From: Brienomyrus brachyistius
Lineage: Eukaryota > Chordata > Actinopteri > Osteoglossiformes > Mormyridae
Assembly: GCF_023856365.1 (NCBI RefSeq)
Contig: NC_064548.1
Location: forward strand, 18,152,461 to 18,216,460
DNA length: 64,000 bases
Reading direction: 5' to 3'
Of this stretch, positions 55,556-62,026 are shown piece by piece (within the stretch, counting starts at the first letter, position 1; every line of letters starts with the position of its first letter). Under the pieces are notes generated by a model, which saw nothing but the letters and a program-made list of their open reading frames with translations, did not search any database and was not told the origin of the DNA. Made by a program: the position numbers and the translations under genes.

Positions 55556-55722
55556 GTGTGTGTGTGTGTGTGTGTGTGTGTTAACTAATACTGGAACTGT
55601 TTGCAAGAAAGCAGTGATTCGAATAAAATAACAATTTAACACTCAACATGTAACCGCAATATCACTTACCGTGTAGGGAAGATCGACAAAAGTAGGAAAT
55701 AACCCAGCACTCTGCTTGTCAT
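8684..55722 (-). CDS. gabrg3: GABA-A receptor gamma-3 subunit, complete gene span (9 coding exons)
   Basis: This encodes a Cys-loop ligand-gated chloride channel subunit, which joins alpha and beta subunits in pentameric GABA-A receptors at neuronal membranes; gamma subunits contribute the benzodiazepine site (family knowledge). Join on the minus strand: 55722-55670, 54934-54789, 43494-43427, 30415-30195, 26988-26906, 18282-18145, 14209-14057, 12557-12358, 8962-8684. This gives 1341 nt, 446 residues plus TAG. Seen in the translation: signal peptide (about 1-18), extracellular domain to about 251, Cys-loop Cys170-Cys184, glycosylation sequons Asn109-Ser-Thr and Asn227-Thr-Thr, TM1 (about 253-276), TM2 (about 282-302), TM3 (about 310-332), a Cys-rich loop (385-403) and TM4 (about 425-446). 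Exon sizes and phases match the conserved GABA-A gene pattern. The match to gamma-3 over gamma-1/2 rests on [24 protein letters not shown] and the exon 9 loop. Mammalian gamma-3, as I recall it, is about 20 residues longer, in the TM3-TM4 loop. Confidence 0.96.
9446..9489. repeat. 22-bp tandem duplication
   Basis: Two head-to-tail copies of TTACGATGGGTTCATC plus six bases, differing at two positions, in intron 8. Confidence 0.85.
10293..10380 (-). repeat. Inverted repeat arm 2 (88 bp)
   Basis: This is the partner of 6246-6333, in opposite orientation, within intron 8. The two arms are 3.96 kb apart and bracket coding exon 9. Confidence 0.92.
10480..10750. repeat. GC-richer dispersed repeat
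   Basis: A block rich in GGCAGGCAGGCAGGGGATTC, GAACATTCACTAACG, AAGCCGAAAATAACAAGACA and CACACGAGGATCGCACGAGC stands out from its AT-rich surroundings. It resembles fish dispersed repeats I have seen. Boundaries and class are uncertain. Confidence 0.4.
11024..11041. repeat. Perfect 18-bp palindrome
   Basis: TCGCGACTTAAGTCGCGA is its own reverse complement. It contains four CpG sites in an otherwise CpG-poor intron 8. Confidence 0.9.
12358..12557 (-). CDS. gabrg3: gabrg3 coding exon 8: TM2, TM3 and start of the intracellular loop
   Basis: This 200-nt exon encodes the rest of Gly288 to Ser354. It carries the TM2 pore lining ([15 protein letters not shown]), the TM2-TM3 gating linker RTSLPRVSY and TM3 ([20 protein letters not shown]), then a short basic start of the intracellular loop ([13 protein letters not shown]). 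The acceptor is tctttcag and the donor TCG|gtaaga, phase 0. The loop part is much shorter than I recall from mammalian gamma-3. Confidence 0.97.
13301..13360. repeat. Foldback hairpin
   Basis: The right arm 13337-13360 (ACAAGTTATCCGGCTAAGCAAGAA) is the exact reverse complement of 13301-13328 except for a 4-base CTTA insertion in the left arm. The loop is 8 bases. It is probably part of a dispersed fish foldback repeat continuing toward 13385. Confidence 0.75.
13478..13495. repeat. Poly-C run (18 C)
   Basis: An uninterrupted homopolymer in intron 7. The exact length may be affected by sequencing. Confidence 0.95.
14057..14209 (-). CDS. gabrg3: gabrg3 coding exon 7: pre-TM1, TM1 and start of TM2
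   Basis: This 153-nt exon encodes residues 237-287 plus one base of codon 288. [20 protein letters not shown] leads into TM1 ([19 protein letters not shown]), followed by the intracellular TM1-TM2 turn [11 protein letters not shown] at the pore's selectivity end, which favours anions in this family. The acceptor is gtctccag and the donor TTAG|gtaggt. Confidence 0.98.
16844..16968 (-). repeat. Short retroposon copy with 9-bp target duplication
   Basis: Same module and orientation. The flanks TGTTCAATA at 16835-16843 and 16969-16977 are identical. Confidence 0.82.
17500..17735 (+). repeat. Older ATGG-family repeat fragment
   Basis: GTGGGGAGTCTCCCCATG, AAAGACATGCAGTTAGGC, ATAGACTCCAGGTCCCCTGT and GAAGATGGATGGATGG mark a sense copy. 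It is strongly diverged from the full copy at 53540-53888. Confidence 0.6.
17899..18095. mobile_element. Miniature DNA transposon with GGTAACACTTTA-type termini
   Basis: The left end GGTAACACTTTACTTGA is mirrored at the right by TTACTAAGCAAAGTGTTAC, an imperfect inverted repeat. The AT-rich body has no coding capacity. A related right end (AAGTAAAGTGTTAC) appears near 44888. Confidence 0.62.
18145..18282 (-). CDS. gabrg3: gabrg3 coding exon 6: loop C region of extracellular domain
   Basis: This 138-nt exon, the standard size for this position, encodes residues 191-236 plus one base of codon 237: [20 protein letters not shown], then [11 protein letters not shown] and the sequon NTT at Asn227. 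The acceptor is gaatacag, with a rather poor pyrimidine tract, and the donor is GCAG|gtaagg. The sequence is strongly gamma-3-like. Confidence 0.97.
18670..18940 (+). repeat. Degraded ATGG-family repeat
   Basis: GTTGCCTCACACCTC, an internal ATGGATGGATGGA cluster (18769-18785), CCCTGCAGTGGAGTGACATG and GTTGGAAGATGGATAG show a scrambled, decayed copy. Confidence 0.5.
20660..20990 (-). repeat. Degraded ATGG-family repeat containing an AC microsatellite
   Basis: GATGGGATACCAGTTCATCACAGG just before the AC tract, and GAGGAAACC..GCCCAGAAGAAACCC after it, are antisense blocks of the same family. The AC run at 20761-20795 has grown from its CACACA segment. Confidence 0.6.
20761..20795. repeat. AC microsatellite
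   Basis: About 17 AC units, arisen inside a degraded repeat (20660-20990). Confidence 0.98.
23690..23815 (+). repeat. tRNA-derived SINE fragment (second family)
   Basis: GTGTGGCAATGCGAGTCAGG resembles an A-box segment and GTTATAAGTTCAAATCCTG a B box. These are followed by a GATTTCACAATTCGGCCCTT-type body and AAGACTCTTAAC, as in common fish tRNA SINEs. It is short and diverged. Confidence 0.6.
25915..26290 (+). pseudogene. LINE reverse transcriptase C-terminal remnant
   Basis: Fragments in shifting frames read [41 protein letters not shown] and [19 protein letters not shown]. In that order they match the C-terminal part of L2-like LINEs. There are many stops. Confidence 0.6.
26510..26815. 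mobile_element. hAT-like non-autonomous element with 8-bp target duplication
   Basis: The element starts CAGGGACGGATTAC and ends with the near-complement TAATCCATCCCTG. It is flanked by identical 8-mers GAGTCAAC (26502-26509 and 26816-26823). CAGGG termini and 8-bp duplications are typical of the hAT superfamily. The 306-bp body is rich in GGGCCC-type blocks and a GGT-repeat (about 26725-26770) and encodes no transposase. The long open frames across it are composition artefacts. Confidence 0.87.
26906..26988 (-). CDS. gabrg3: gabrg3 coding exon 5: Cys-loop exon
   Basis: This 83-nt exon encodes residues 163-190 plus one base of codon 191. It holds the signature Cys-loop, with Cys170 and Cys184 separated by 13 residues ([13 protein letters not shown]), which couples agonist binding to pore opening. 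The flanking LTINAE and CPLIFSS are gamma-3-like. The acceptor is ctttttcag and the donor AGCT|gtgagt. A hAT-like insertion lies 90 bp downstream in the transcript. Confidence 0.98.
26989..30194 (-). other. gabrg3 intron 4 (3.2 kb)
   Basis: It contains a G-run and GC-rich stretch near 27700-28040, followed by a short TTTA array (28048-28072), and the TG/TA microsatellite beside exon 4 (30084-30162). A 24-bp near-repeat occurs at about 28618 and 29538. No coding potential was recognised. Confidence 0.88.
30084..30162. repeat. Compound TG-TA-TG microsatellite next to exon 4
   Basis: Short TG, long TA (about 28 units), then TG. It ends 33 bp from the exon 4 splice boundary at 30195. Confidence 0.98.
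30195..30415 (-). CDS. gabrg3: gabrg3 coding exon 4: ligand-binding domain, benzodiazepine-site strand
   Basis: This 221-nt exon encodes residues 90-162 and two bases of codon 163. It carries [12 protein letters not shown], the strand lining the alpha/gamma interface, the sequon Asn109-Ser-Thr, the NSNMVGLIW segment and [14 protein letters not shown]. The position aligned with gamma-2 Phe77 is Ile96 (codon ATT at 30397-30395), and that of gamma-2 Met130 is Leu149. The acceptor is gtttacag and the donor CTAAG|gtaaat. A long TG/TA microsatellite lies only about 30 bp beyond the donor. Confidence 0.98.
31418..31438. repeat. Poly-C run (21 C)
   Basis: An uninterrupted homopolymer in intron 3. 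The exact length may be affected by sequencing. Confidence 0.95.
32558..32730. mobile_element. hAT-like repeat relic related to 46915-46987
   Basis: It begins CAGTGTTTCCCAATC and ends GGGAACATTG, a degraded inverse. Internally GGAGGGAGCAAAAACGTGG and its complement-like partners occur in opposite orientations, so it can fold back. No matching 8-bp flank was found. Confidence 0.55.
32735..33000 (-). repeat. Older ATGG-family repeat fragment
   Basis: GTATGTCTTTGGGTAGCCGA, GAAGAAGCCCGAG and ATGCAAACTCC are the antisense diagnostic blocks of the same diverged family. The tail is lost. It abuts the hAT-like relic at 32558-32730. Confidence 0.55.
33620..33723. repeat. CTAT tetranucleotide array followed by CATC array
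   Basis: About 19 CTAT units followed by about 7 CATC units, without interruption. It causes a spurious Ile-Tyr-Leu-Ser repeat frame. Confidence 0.98.
36720..37016 (+). pseudogene. LINE fragment with 3' tail
   Basis: [21 protein letters not shown] stretch resembles the endonuclease N-terminus of the same LINE group. The end (CATTTCACTGTATACTTTGTATTTGG..AATAAA, then CCTA repeats) resembles a LINE 3' tail. It is probably an internally deleted copy. Confidence 0.45.
37161..37289 (-). repeat. Short retroposon copy with 13-bp target duplication
   Basis: Same module and orientation as 47595-47719. The flanks GATGGTCAAATAT at 37148-37160 and 37290-37302 are identical. Confidence 0.85.
37700..38970 (+). 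pseudogene. Degraded L2/CR1-like LINE (endonuclease and reverse transcriptase remnants)
   Basis: The frame from 37716 reads [12 protein letters not shown], an apurinic-type endonuclease motif, then [16 protein letters not shown], typical of this LINE group. Further on, [17 protein letters not shown] resembles the reverse transcriptase start (about 38590-38645). 38700-38960 encodes [11 protein letters not shown] (catalytic F/YxDD box), [17 protein letters not shown] and [14 protein letters not shown]. Part of the polymerase domain between these is deleted and frames are interrupted. It is inactive, and on the strand opposite gabrg3. Confidence 0.82.
41169..41216. repeat. GT microsatellite (24 units)
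   Basis: An uninterrupted GT run in intron 3. Confidence 0.98.
42430..42850. repeat. Dispersed DNA-transposon-derived repeat
   Basis: CCATCTCATTCCACAGATGC, AGGATTGATATCTGCAGACTG, GTGCGTTATCCTGCTGAAA and TTCAGACCAGGAAAC are blocks I recognise from a widespread fish repeat read antisense to a transposase-like frame. Family not assigned. Confidence 0.5.
43427..43494 (-). CDS. gabrg3: gabrg3 coding exon 3: first extracellular beta strands
   Basis: This 68-nt exon, the usual size for this position in GABA-A genes, encodes residues 67-89 ([19 protein letters not shown] then IKM). The acceptor is acttgcag and the donor AATG|gtaagt, ending in phase 0. It lies isolated between the two largest introns. 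Confidence 0.96.
43894..43909. repeat. Poly-G run (16 G)
   Basis: A homopolymer just before the SINE tail at 43915, following a T-rich stretch. Confidence 0.95.
43915..44098 (+). repeat. SINE-like repeat, 5'-truncated
   Basis: It matches the 3' half of 53540-53888 from about AAATTTCCTGTAGGTGTG to the GAAAATGGATGGATGGATGG tail. A 16-G run at 43894-43909 sits just before it. Confidence 0.75.
46915..46987. mobile_element. Very short hAT-like relic (73 bp)
   Basis: The left end CAGTGTTTCTCAACC is the inverse of the right end GGTTTGAGAAACACTG apart from small differences. Flanks are ATTTAACT (46907-46914) and ATTTAAGT (46988-46995), an 8-bp duplication with one mismatch. Similar termini occur at 3790 and 32558 in this window. 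Confidence 0.72.
47595..47719 (-). repeat. Short retroposon copy with 13-bp target duplication
   Basis: This copy carries the SINE 3' module only, on the minus strand. The flanks 47582-47594 and 47720-47732 are identical (ACATAATTACTTC), the signature of target-primed integration. It is well preserved, so fairly recent. Confidence 0.85.
48385..48600 (-). repeat. Older ATGG-family repeat fragment
   Basis: CCATTCATTTTCCACCCACT, GATGCCAGTCCATTGCAGGGC and CACACTGGCACAT identify it as a diverged relative of 53244-53480. Confidence 0.55.
50057..50245. repeat. Dispersed fish repeat with GTGGGGA..TCCCCAC ends
   Basis: GTGGGGATCATTTTTTCAGG near the left and GAGAGTCCCCACAAAGATAT at the right are near-complementary ends. 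They enclose a GGTTAAGGTTAGGG-type segment, a common combination in fish genomes. Confidence 0.5.
50400..50625. repeat. Two-unit minisatellite
   Basis: It is built from a 17-mer A (AGTGCAAACAAGTATAA) and a 19-mer B (AGTGCAAAGACAGCACACA), in the order B-A2-B-A5-B-A3, with the last A cut by one base. The copies are identical. Because the unit lacks stops on the minus strand, it creates long spurious frames rich in Leu, Tyr, Cys and Phe. Confidence 0.95.
53244..53480 (-). repeat. Older SINE/LINE-tail repeat related to the ATGG family
   Basis: It starts with CCATCCATCCAT and continues through GGCTTATCTGGGTCAGG, AGGCCAGTCCATTGTAGGGC and a region of AAACATGCAAAACTC, the common antisense form of a fish repeat. 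Diverged. Confidence 0.6.
53540..53888 (+). repeat. Near full-length tRNA-derived SINE-like repeat
   Basis: The 5' part shows RNA polymerase III promoter-like boxes (A-box-like TGGTGCAGTAG and B-box-like GGTTCGAGTC). It is followed by a conserved body (GTGGGGTTTCCTCCGGGTAC, AATTGGAGTTGCTAAATTGC) and an AAATGGATGGAT tail. This is the best copy in the window and the reference for the truncated ones. Family name not assigned. Confidence 0.8.
54789..54934 (-). CDS. gabrg3: gabrg3 coding exon 2: mature N-terminal region
   Basis: This exon encodes residues 18-66 plus one base of codon 67. It starts with an acidic Glu/Tyr-rich stretch ([18 protein letters not shown]) and ends in [12 protein letters not shown], the conserved segment before the first beta strands of gamma subunits. 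The acceptor is ttttgtag and the donor GGGA|gtaagt. Joining to exon 3 produces [10 protein letters not shown], exactly the family sequence, which confirms both splice sites. Confidence 0.94.
54935..55669 (-). other. gabrg3 intron 1
   Basis: This 735-bp intron has gt..ag ends. Its main content is the compound TG/TA/TG microsatellite at 55495-55581. No other gene or repeat was recognised. Confidence 0.88.
55495..55581. repeat. Compound TG-TA-TG microsatellite
   Basis: It consists of TG repeats, one TC, about 21 TA repeats, then TC and about 14 TG repeats, in intron 1. Confidence 0.98.
55670..55722 (-). CDS. gabrg3: gabrg3 coding exon 1: start codon and signal peptide
   Basis: This exon encodes residues 1-17 and two bases of codon 18 ([17 protein letters not shown]), a hydrophobic signal peptide that directs the subunit to the secretory pathway. 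The ATG at 55722-55720 has A at -3, and an in-frame TGA lies 23 codons upstream (55791-55789) with no in-frame ATG between, so the start is well supported. The donor is CACG|gtaagt. This N-terminus is poorly conserved between species, so the assignment rests on frame, donor quality and the phase match to exon 2. Confidence 0.87.
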
Positions 55723-56050
55723 GTTCGGTACAACAGGAATCCACAATTTAGTGTTACACGCAGTGCGAACGTAGTACTGAGGATCTGCTCAAAATTATTA
55801 CACGGCAGTCTGAACTACCAACACTTGCTATTGTAAAACAAATGCAGAATATCAGATGCTTCATAATCCAAGTGAAAATGCTGCATTCGCGTCTGGCGAC
55901 GGTGTGGGTTTTCGAGCTGCTGTACCAAGCATCCTCACACGTATCGCCAATTGTCTAAAATTAAAGACCACCCCCGTTCCTCAAAGTTGTTCTCGCCACC
56001 CTTGATTGCGCGGCCAGATGCACGGACATACTGACGTTTACAGAAGCAGG
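55723..56050 (-). promoter_or_regulatory. Probable 5' UTR and CpG-enriched promoter patch of gabrg3
   Basis: Just upstream of the start codon the sequence holds about 18 CpG dinucleotides in roughly 330 bp, while the surrounding AT-rich DNA has few. That fits a TATA-less, CpG-associated neuronal promoter. No TATA box was seen in a suitable place, and the transcription start and any upstream non-coding exon are unknown. The call is inferred from composition and position only. Confidence 0.45.
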
Positions 56051-59000
56051 TAAACCTCTTAACTCTTTCCCCAGATATCCCCCCTTATCTATCCTGTCAT
56101 ACGTATTCTGGGGTGGAAAAAAGTCGAGAAACTGAACGAATTTATTACTCTATTGCCTTTTCTCTCCTGTCGCCCCCATTACATGTCGAGTGGCGACTAA
56201 GATCACACCCTTTCAGAAATAAGTAGTAATTATTATGTCCGATATGTTTTGTTATTCTTGACACATTTGCTATCTAGTCTTTCTCGGATGTGTCTAGATG
56301 GATACTGCAATAAATGCCGTAATGTACTAATGTGGGCAGTTAACACAGTTAACAGATCTCCGACTCAGTGCCTTGAGAGCTAGTATAGAGCGGGTGTTGG
56401 ATAAAGAAGTCGCCAAATGTTTTTCCATTTAGGGCTATTTAGTGTTCTTCTATATGCACTCATGCAACTAATTGTTTCATTCTAGATTTATTGGTTTGGA
56501 ATTTCTGTATTATATTATGCAAATTGAGAAATCAATCGCTTGTTCACAGAAAATTACAATACATAAAGCTGAATTCGAAATATTAAAGCATTTATGTCAG
56601 TCATAATGACATAGGCTATTAAATACAAACCTTATGCCGAAATAATTATTTCTGCCTGTCTTTCACAGATATAAATTTTGATTAGCCTATGTAGTCTCCC
56701 ACTAACGCAAGAATGGTTAACATGGACTGTTAGACAATATAATAGTGTAGATACTGATCAGTGTTATTGGCAGAAAAGATTGATGAGGAAGCACGTTAAA
56801 TACAGTATGAAACAGGTTCTTACTTGGTAAACTATCCTCTCGTGATTCATTGGGGTAAAATCAATGACAACACGACGATCTTCCGTCGACCACTGAGACT
56901 TGACTTCGAGATTGAAAGCGTTTTTATCTGCACCTGTTTCATATTGATTTCCGCATCTTCCAGCCCTCCATTGATCCGAAGTTTTCTCCCCAGAATCCTA
57001 AGCTGACGGAGCAAGCAAACGCATTCGTCAACATTATGTGGGCAGGGGAATTAAAAATCACGAATAGTCTGCAGAATACTTGATTGTTTGCAGGACTGTG
57101 CGTGTATTTGCACAAGTACAAAACGGCAAACGTTTAGAACCCCCCTTTAAGACCCATCTGCATGGGATGGGATTCCCTCACCCCTTATGGATAGAAAAAG
57201 AAAAAAAGGCAGGAATATAGATTGGGAAAATTCTAGACTCATTACTTAATTCCCAGTAGCTTCCTATTAGAAGAGCTTTCTTAAAACTACCATAAAAGGT
57301 TTAACAAAATCTTATTTATTAGTTACTAATTTTCTTAAAACCAATTATTGTGCTTCTGGTCAAGCACAAAAGCGATGTATATATTTTGTTTGATTTAAAG
57401 GCATTACAGATGAAAGAGTCTGCAATGTCACTGGACAAGTGACAATTTTTATTGAAGAACTATAGGTATCAATGGTGTATATCCTAAATAAAGCTTTAAA
57501 AATAAAACTTTAAAAATAAACATGGAAATTGAATGACAAAATATGAAGAATTAAAATGCATATACGACATATCAAACTACAGATTCACAGACATACATAA
57601 ATTACTGTTACTGTATATTTCTTGCTGTCATGAAGGATGCTAATAAATATATATCTGAGAATAGGTCAACTATATTACCATATTTGGTAACAATGCAGCT
57701 AATCTTAGGTATTATCCTGAAAATGGGCTCCTCTGTGATTTCACGCTAAAGTGAAAGACGTTTTACGTTTATTCCAAGTTTCAGAACAGCATGGTGACAT
57801 CCTGTTAATTTTCTCAGATTCATCTGCTGAATATGCACGGTATGACGAGCTGTATGAGACCATTAATGGAATTCAGCCTTTCATATCATATCAGCTGCTG
57901 TTATTGTGTGACTGAATGAAGAGACGACCAACCCACCTGTGCTGGCAGGACCTTCGTGGGTTAATGCTTTTCTGCTCCTGGTGAAGTACGTGAAACCAAT
58001 GCAGAGAAGACTAACACCTTGCCAGGGCTGAAAAAGACCACAAATACTCTCGTTACTCAAACTGAGTAGGGTTTCTTTCTTTCAGAATGGGCTTCTCTCG
58101 TTTGTAAATTTCTTATGCTCTTATAATTTGTACTTGGTCGTCTGCTGTGATGTGACCGTGCACTGCGGATCTCCCGCATACCAGCAGGGGCAACCAGGAC
58201 CACAAAAACTGATGGTTACTGTGGTGTCCACACAGTGCCAACAGGATGCAGATGGTGGCTGCTAATTGCCCCAACCAGGAGGCCGGGACTGATTTGAGGC
58301 CTGTGTTGGGAAGAAGGTCAGGGAAGAATAGTATAAAAGTATAAATTAGTTGCTCACACTTTCTCTGAGCCTGCAAAGAGACAGCATGGAGAATTACTGC
58401 CCTAAACGGAGTTCTATCTCCCAGCTGACCCACCTAAAGGACCCATCCCAGCCCATCTGATGGAAGAGGTTCTTCGCCCCGATTGGCTGACCACAGCCCC
58501 TTGGTCGTCTCTTGTTCCCTAAATAGACCCATCCCATTCCCCCTTGCCTGCCGCAACTGCATTCTAATAGTTTTCCAGTGGAAAAATAAATCAGGCATTG
58601 TATGATGCATGTTCCTGACAAAGGCACAAAACCAACCAAATACTGCTAGTTCTGTCAATCAAAAGTCACAAATTATATTGAAAGTGCAGCATTCGGAGTC
58701 ATAAAAGAATTTGGACAGATAAGATGCTGACAAGCAATCAAGACTGTGTACTTGAAGAGAGTTGCAGCTAGCAGTCAGTATGCTGGCTGTGGTGATAGTT
58801 TCATGCCTTCAGAGTGCTCTACTCACTTAGGGTAACCCCAGCTGCTGACATCTTGAAATCTGTTCTTCACTCAGTAAAGAAGGTTTGAACTTTAGTTTAG
58901 CATTGAAAATTAAGACTGGGTCTGGGAAAATGGAGGTGGGTGACTGGGATATTGGACAAAATTATTCCAGCCCTGATAGCAGCTCGACAGAGAGTTTTCA

Positions 59001-59219
59001 TAGCTGTTATTGATGCAGTGTCAGGTGATTTTGACTTTGGGCCCAGGGAAAGACAAGGTGTTTGTGCACATCTGCGAGCGTCATATGAATTTATTCCCGT
59101 CTGAGAATGTGAAACAACTCTAATCAGTCGCCCAATTTTACATCAGATTCATTAGCAGTATAGAGGTTAAAATGCATGATAATTTCGGCGCAAATCCACA
59201 TAAAATACATATTTTAATA

Positions 59220-59273
59220 CATTCATGCTGTTACATCAATCGACTGCCACACGTATCGCTTTTAAAGGCAAAT
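59220..59273 (+). repeat. Dispersed repeat copy B (partner at 1407)
   Basis: See 1407-1460: same orientation, about 83% identity without gaps. Confidence 0.6.
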
Positions 59274-60337
59274 CCCTGTTAATAACGTACTTATGAAACT
59301 AAGGGGGAAAAAATCTCTAAAAAAACAAAAGTCAAATTGTCGTCTTAAAAAAAATATTCAAAAAATGAAACAGTGTAATAAGGGATGATAATGGAGATTC
59401 TGTTGGAGTTTGGGGGATTGTGTATGAATTCATTACGAAACCCATAAGAAGCAGAAGGTATCTCTCCATTTTGATGCCTTGCAGACCAGCACTTTGTGTT
59501 TAACATGTGCATGGTGGCAGCTACAATGGGAATGGAGGTTCGGAGGCTGAAGAGCGACCTGTCTACCAGTCCTCCATTTCTCCAAAAAACAGATCACTTG
59601 GTTCTCCACTTGGCTGTTCACAATAGGCCTAGTATCTCCCAGAAAGAACTAATCTGATACACCAAGAGTCCTAATTTACTTCTCACGAAATATTCTGGCG
59701 CTGCTCTGACTGTTAATTATGTTTGGTTTCTGAAATCTAATTGACAGCTTCAAATTAGAATACATAATAGACCCACTGCAGTTGAATACAAATTTCAAAT
59801 GAAGATGGTGACAGCATCAGTACGAAAAAAGGCCTGTTGCTTTGCAAGGAAGGACTTGATGTGTAATTATTTCCAGACTTAGAAGAATGTCAGTTTTTTT
59901 TCTGTTTTTACTACAAAACCAGCCAAAATACACCAGGCCAGTTCAGCTGAGACGGTTTCCAGAAGGAAGAGCACACAAGGATTAAGTCTGAATTCAATTC
60001 TGTTCTTTGCTCTTATGAACCAGGGAAAAAGAGCTTAGGCTTCTTTATCACAGCTAAAAAGACACTGTATCTAATAGCAAGCCATTCAGATCATTACTGA
60101 GTAATTGTTAAAAGTCATCTGATTTCAAGCTTACAGCATTTATGGCATTAGTGCAACTCAAAGAAAACTCTATGCCAATGTAACTGCACAATTGCATTTA
60201 ATTGAAGGATGGCAGTTAGGGTGTGTTTCCAGCTATGGTAGCCAAGTCCAGAGGACAGAGGCTGTCTGTAACTTAATCGAAGGTTGTGGCAGTAGCTGAA
60301 CCCCCAGCTGAGCCCTGATCTCCATGCTAACAGGCTA

Positions 60338-60540
60338 AAACGTCACCCTAACACTAATAGCAACATTAACCCTAACCATAGCACTAATGCTAATAGCAAC
60401 CTAACCCTATCCCCAGCAGTAACGTTAGCAGCATCCCTAAACATATTAGCAGCTCTGACCTGAATAGAAAGCCTAACCCTAGCTTTAGCCATAGCTTTAA
60501 AGGTAATAGCGACCTTAACCCTAACCCTCACCCTGCAATG
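60338..60540. repeat. Degenerate TAACCC-like block
   Basis: CCTAACCC/TTAACCCTAACCC motifs recur many times, mixed with CTAATAGCAAC and TTAGCAG variants. It looks like a degenerate telomere-like or minisatellite array. Confidence 0.65.
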
Positions 60541-60944
60541 GCAGAACATGGACAGACAGGAATTCCCATGCATTTTGTCTTGCACAGGAACACAGGTTCC
60601 ACAATGTATTCAGAAAGAACAATTCATGTGAAATATTGCATCCGTTATGTTAGAAATAGTCTGTTAAATGTCAAATAAAACTGGAGTAATCTACTTGCAC
60701 ATACTGTAGATTAGTTGAGCATTTTCTACCACGGCATCTCTCTCTCTCTCTATTGTGGCCACAGTGTCATCTTTTTCTTTCAAATAAATTGATAATTAGC
60801 TTATGGAGTCATTAATATTTCCAATTTTAATGGTAAAAGGCACAAAGCTTTACACTTTTTGCACCCTATTTTTACAGGAAACCATTTTTTCCAATAGTCT
60901 GTTGATGGCAGCTCTTTTTGTCAGGATTAAGTGCAGATGTGTGT

Positions 60945-61106
60945 GTGAATGGTGTGTGAGTGTGTCCTGTGATGCTTTGGCGCCCCCCACCCCCCCCCCC
61001 CCCCACCCCCCCGCCTTGTGCACACACCCTCCACAATAGGCTCCGGACCCCCCCTGTGACCCTGAACAAGATAAGCGGTTTCAGAAAATGGATGGATGGA
61101 TGTATG
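60945..61106 (+). repeat. SINE-like repeat tail with poly-C expansion
   Basis: It matches the 3' part of 53540-53888 (GAATGGTGTGTGAGTGTG to AAAATGGATGGATGG). The usual GGCCCCCCATC block is replaced by an expanded C-tract (60983-61012). Confidence 0.72.
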
Positions 61107-61200
61107 TCATGTCAGGTTTACCCCCCCCAGAACATCTAGAGAAAATCGATACAAACACAAACAGCCAAGGGAGGATATCAAACCCACAACCTCAAACATT

Positions 61201-62026
61201 CAGTCAGGACCATAAATATTTGGACAGTTTCAGCTTTTATGTTCTGTACATCACCACAATAAATTTTAAAGGAAACGAGTCAGATGCAGTTGAAGTGCAG
61301 ACTGTCAGCTTTAACTCAGTGGGTAGAACAGAATCATTGCAGTGAACCCTCTGTATATTCTTTCATACAGTCGTCCCTTTATGATAAATTTGGATAGTGA
61401 TACGCCTACTTCCTGGAGGGTCCTGTTCACTTGCTTGGCTGTTACGAAGGGCTTTCTCTTCACCGTGGAAATCATCCATCACTGTTGTCGTCAGTGGACG
61501 TCCAGGCCTTTTTGCATTGCTGAGTTCACCAATGCTTACTTTCTTTCTCAGGATGCACCAAACTGTGGATTTTGTCACTGCTAATGTTGTGGCAATTTCT
61601 CGAATTGTTTTTTCCTGTTTTCGCAGCCTCAGGATGGCCTGTTTCACCTGCATGCTGAGCTCCTTTGACCGCATGTTGTATGTTCACACCTCAATCTTCC
61701 AAATGCAAACAACACACCTCAGATCAACTCCAGGCCTTCTATCTGCTTAATTGATAATGAAATAATGAAAGAATTGCCCACTCCTGTCCATGAAATAGCT
61801 TTTCAGTGAATTGTCCAATTACCTTTGCCCCCTTTAAAAAGAGGGTGGCACATGTTAATGAACTGAAATTTCTAAACCCTTCATCCAATTTGAATGTGGA
61901 TACCCTAAAATGAAATCTCAGAGTCTGCACTTTATATCCATGGTCATTGTGTAACTTCAATTGGAATATATTCCAGGTCAAATAGTAAAACTTGTGTCAG
62001 TGTTCAAATATATATGGACCTAACTG
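61201..62026 (-). mobile_element. Internally deleted Tc1/mariner-like transposon
   Basis: The terminal inverted repeats are imperfect: the left begins cagtcaggaccataaatatt and the right, read on the minus strand, cagttaggtccatatatatt. TA follows the right end (62027-62028); the left flank is TT, so the target duplication has decayed. Between them on the minus strand, 61674 downward encodes a Tc1 transposase N-terminus with its helix-turn-helix (MRSKELSMQVKQAILRLRKQ, then REIATTLAVTKSTVW and KRPGRP). After about 70 residues the frame shifts; the homologous reading resumes as PFVTAKQV..TLQEVGVSLSK in another frame, then stops near a YRGFTA-like segment. The DDE catalytic core is missing. It is non-autonomous and dead. 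Confidence 0.88.
61363..61674 (-). pseudogene. Tc1-like transposase N-terminal fragment
   Basis: This is the 103-codon open frame inside the deleted Tc1 element. The first ~70 residues match the paired-like DNA-binding region of Tc1 transposases; the rest is out of frame relative to the family, through a frameshift near the GRP linker. No catalytic DD(34)E residues are present, so it is not functional as a transposase. Confidence 0.83.
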
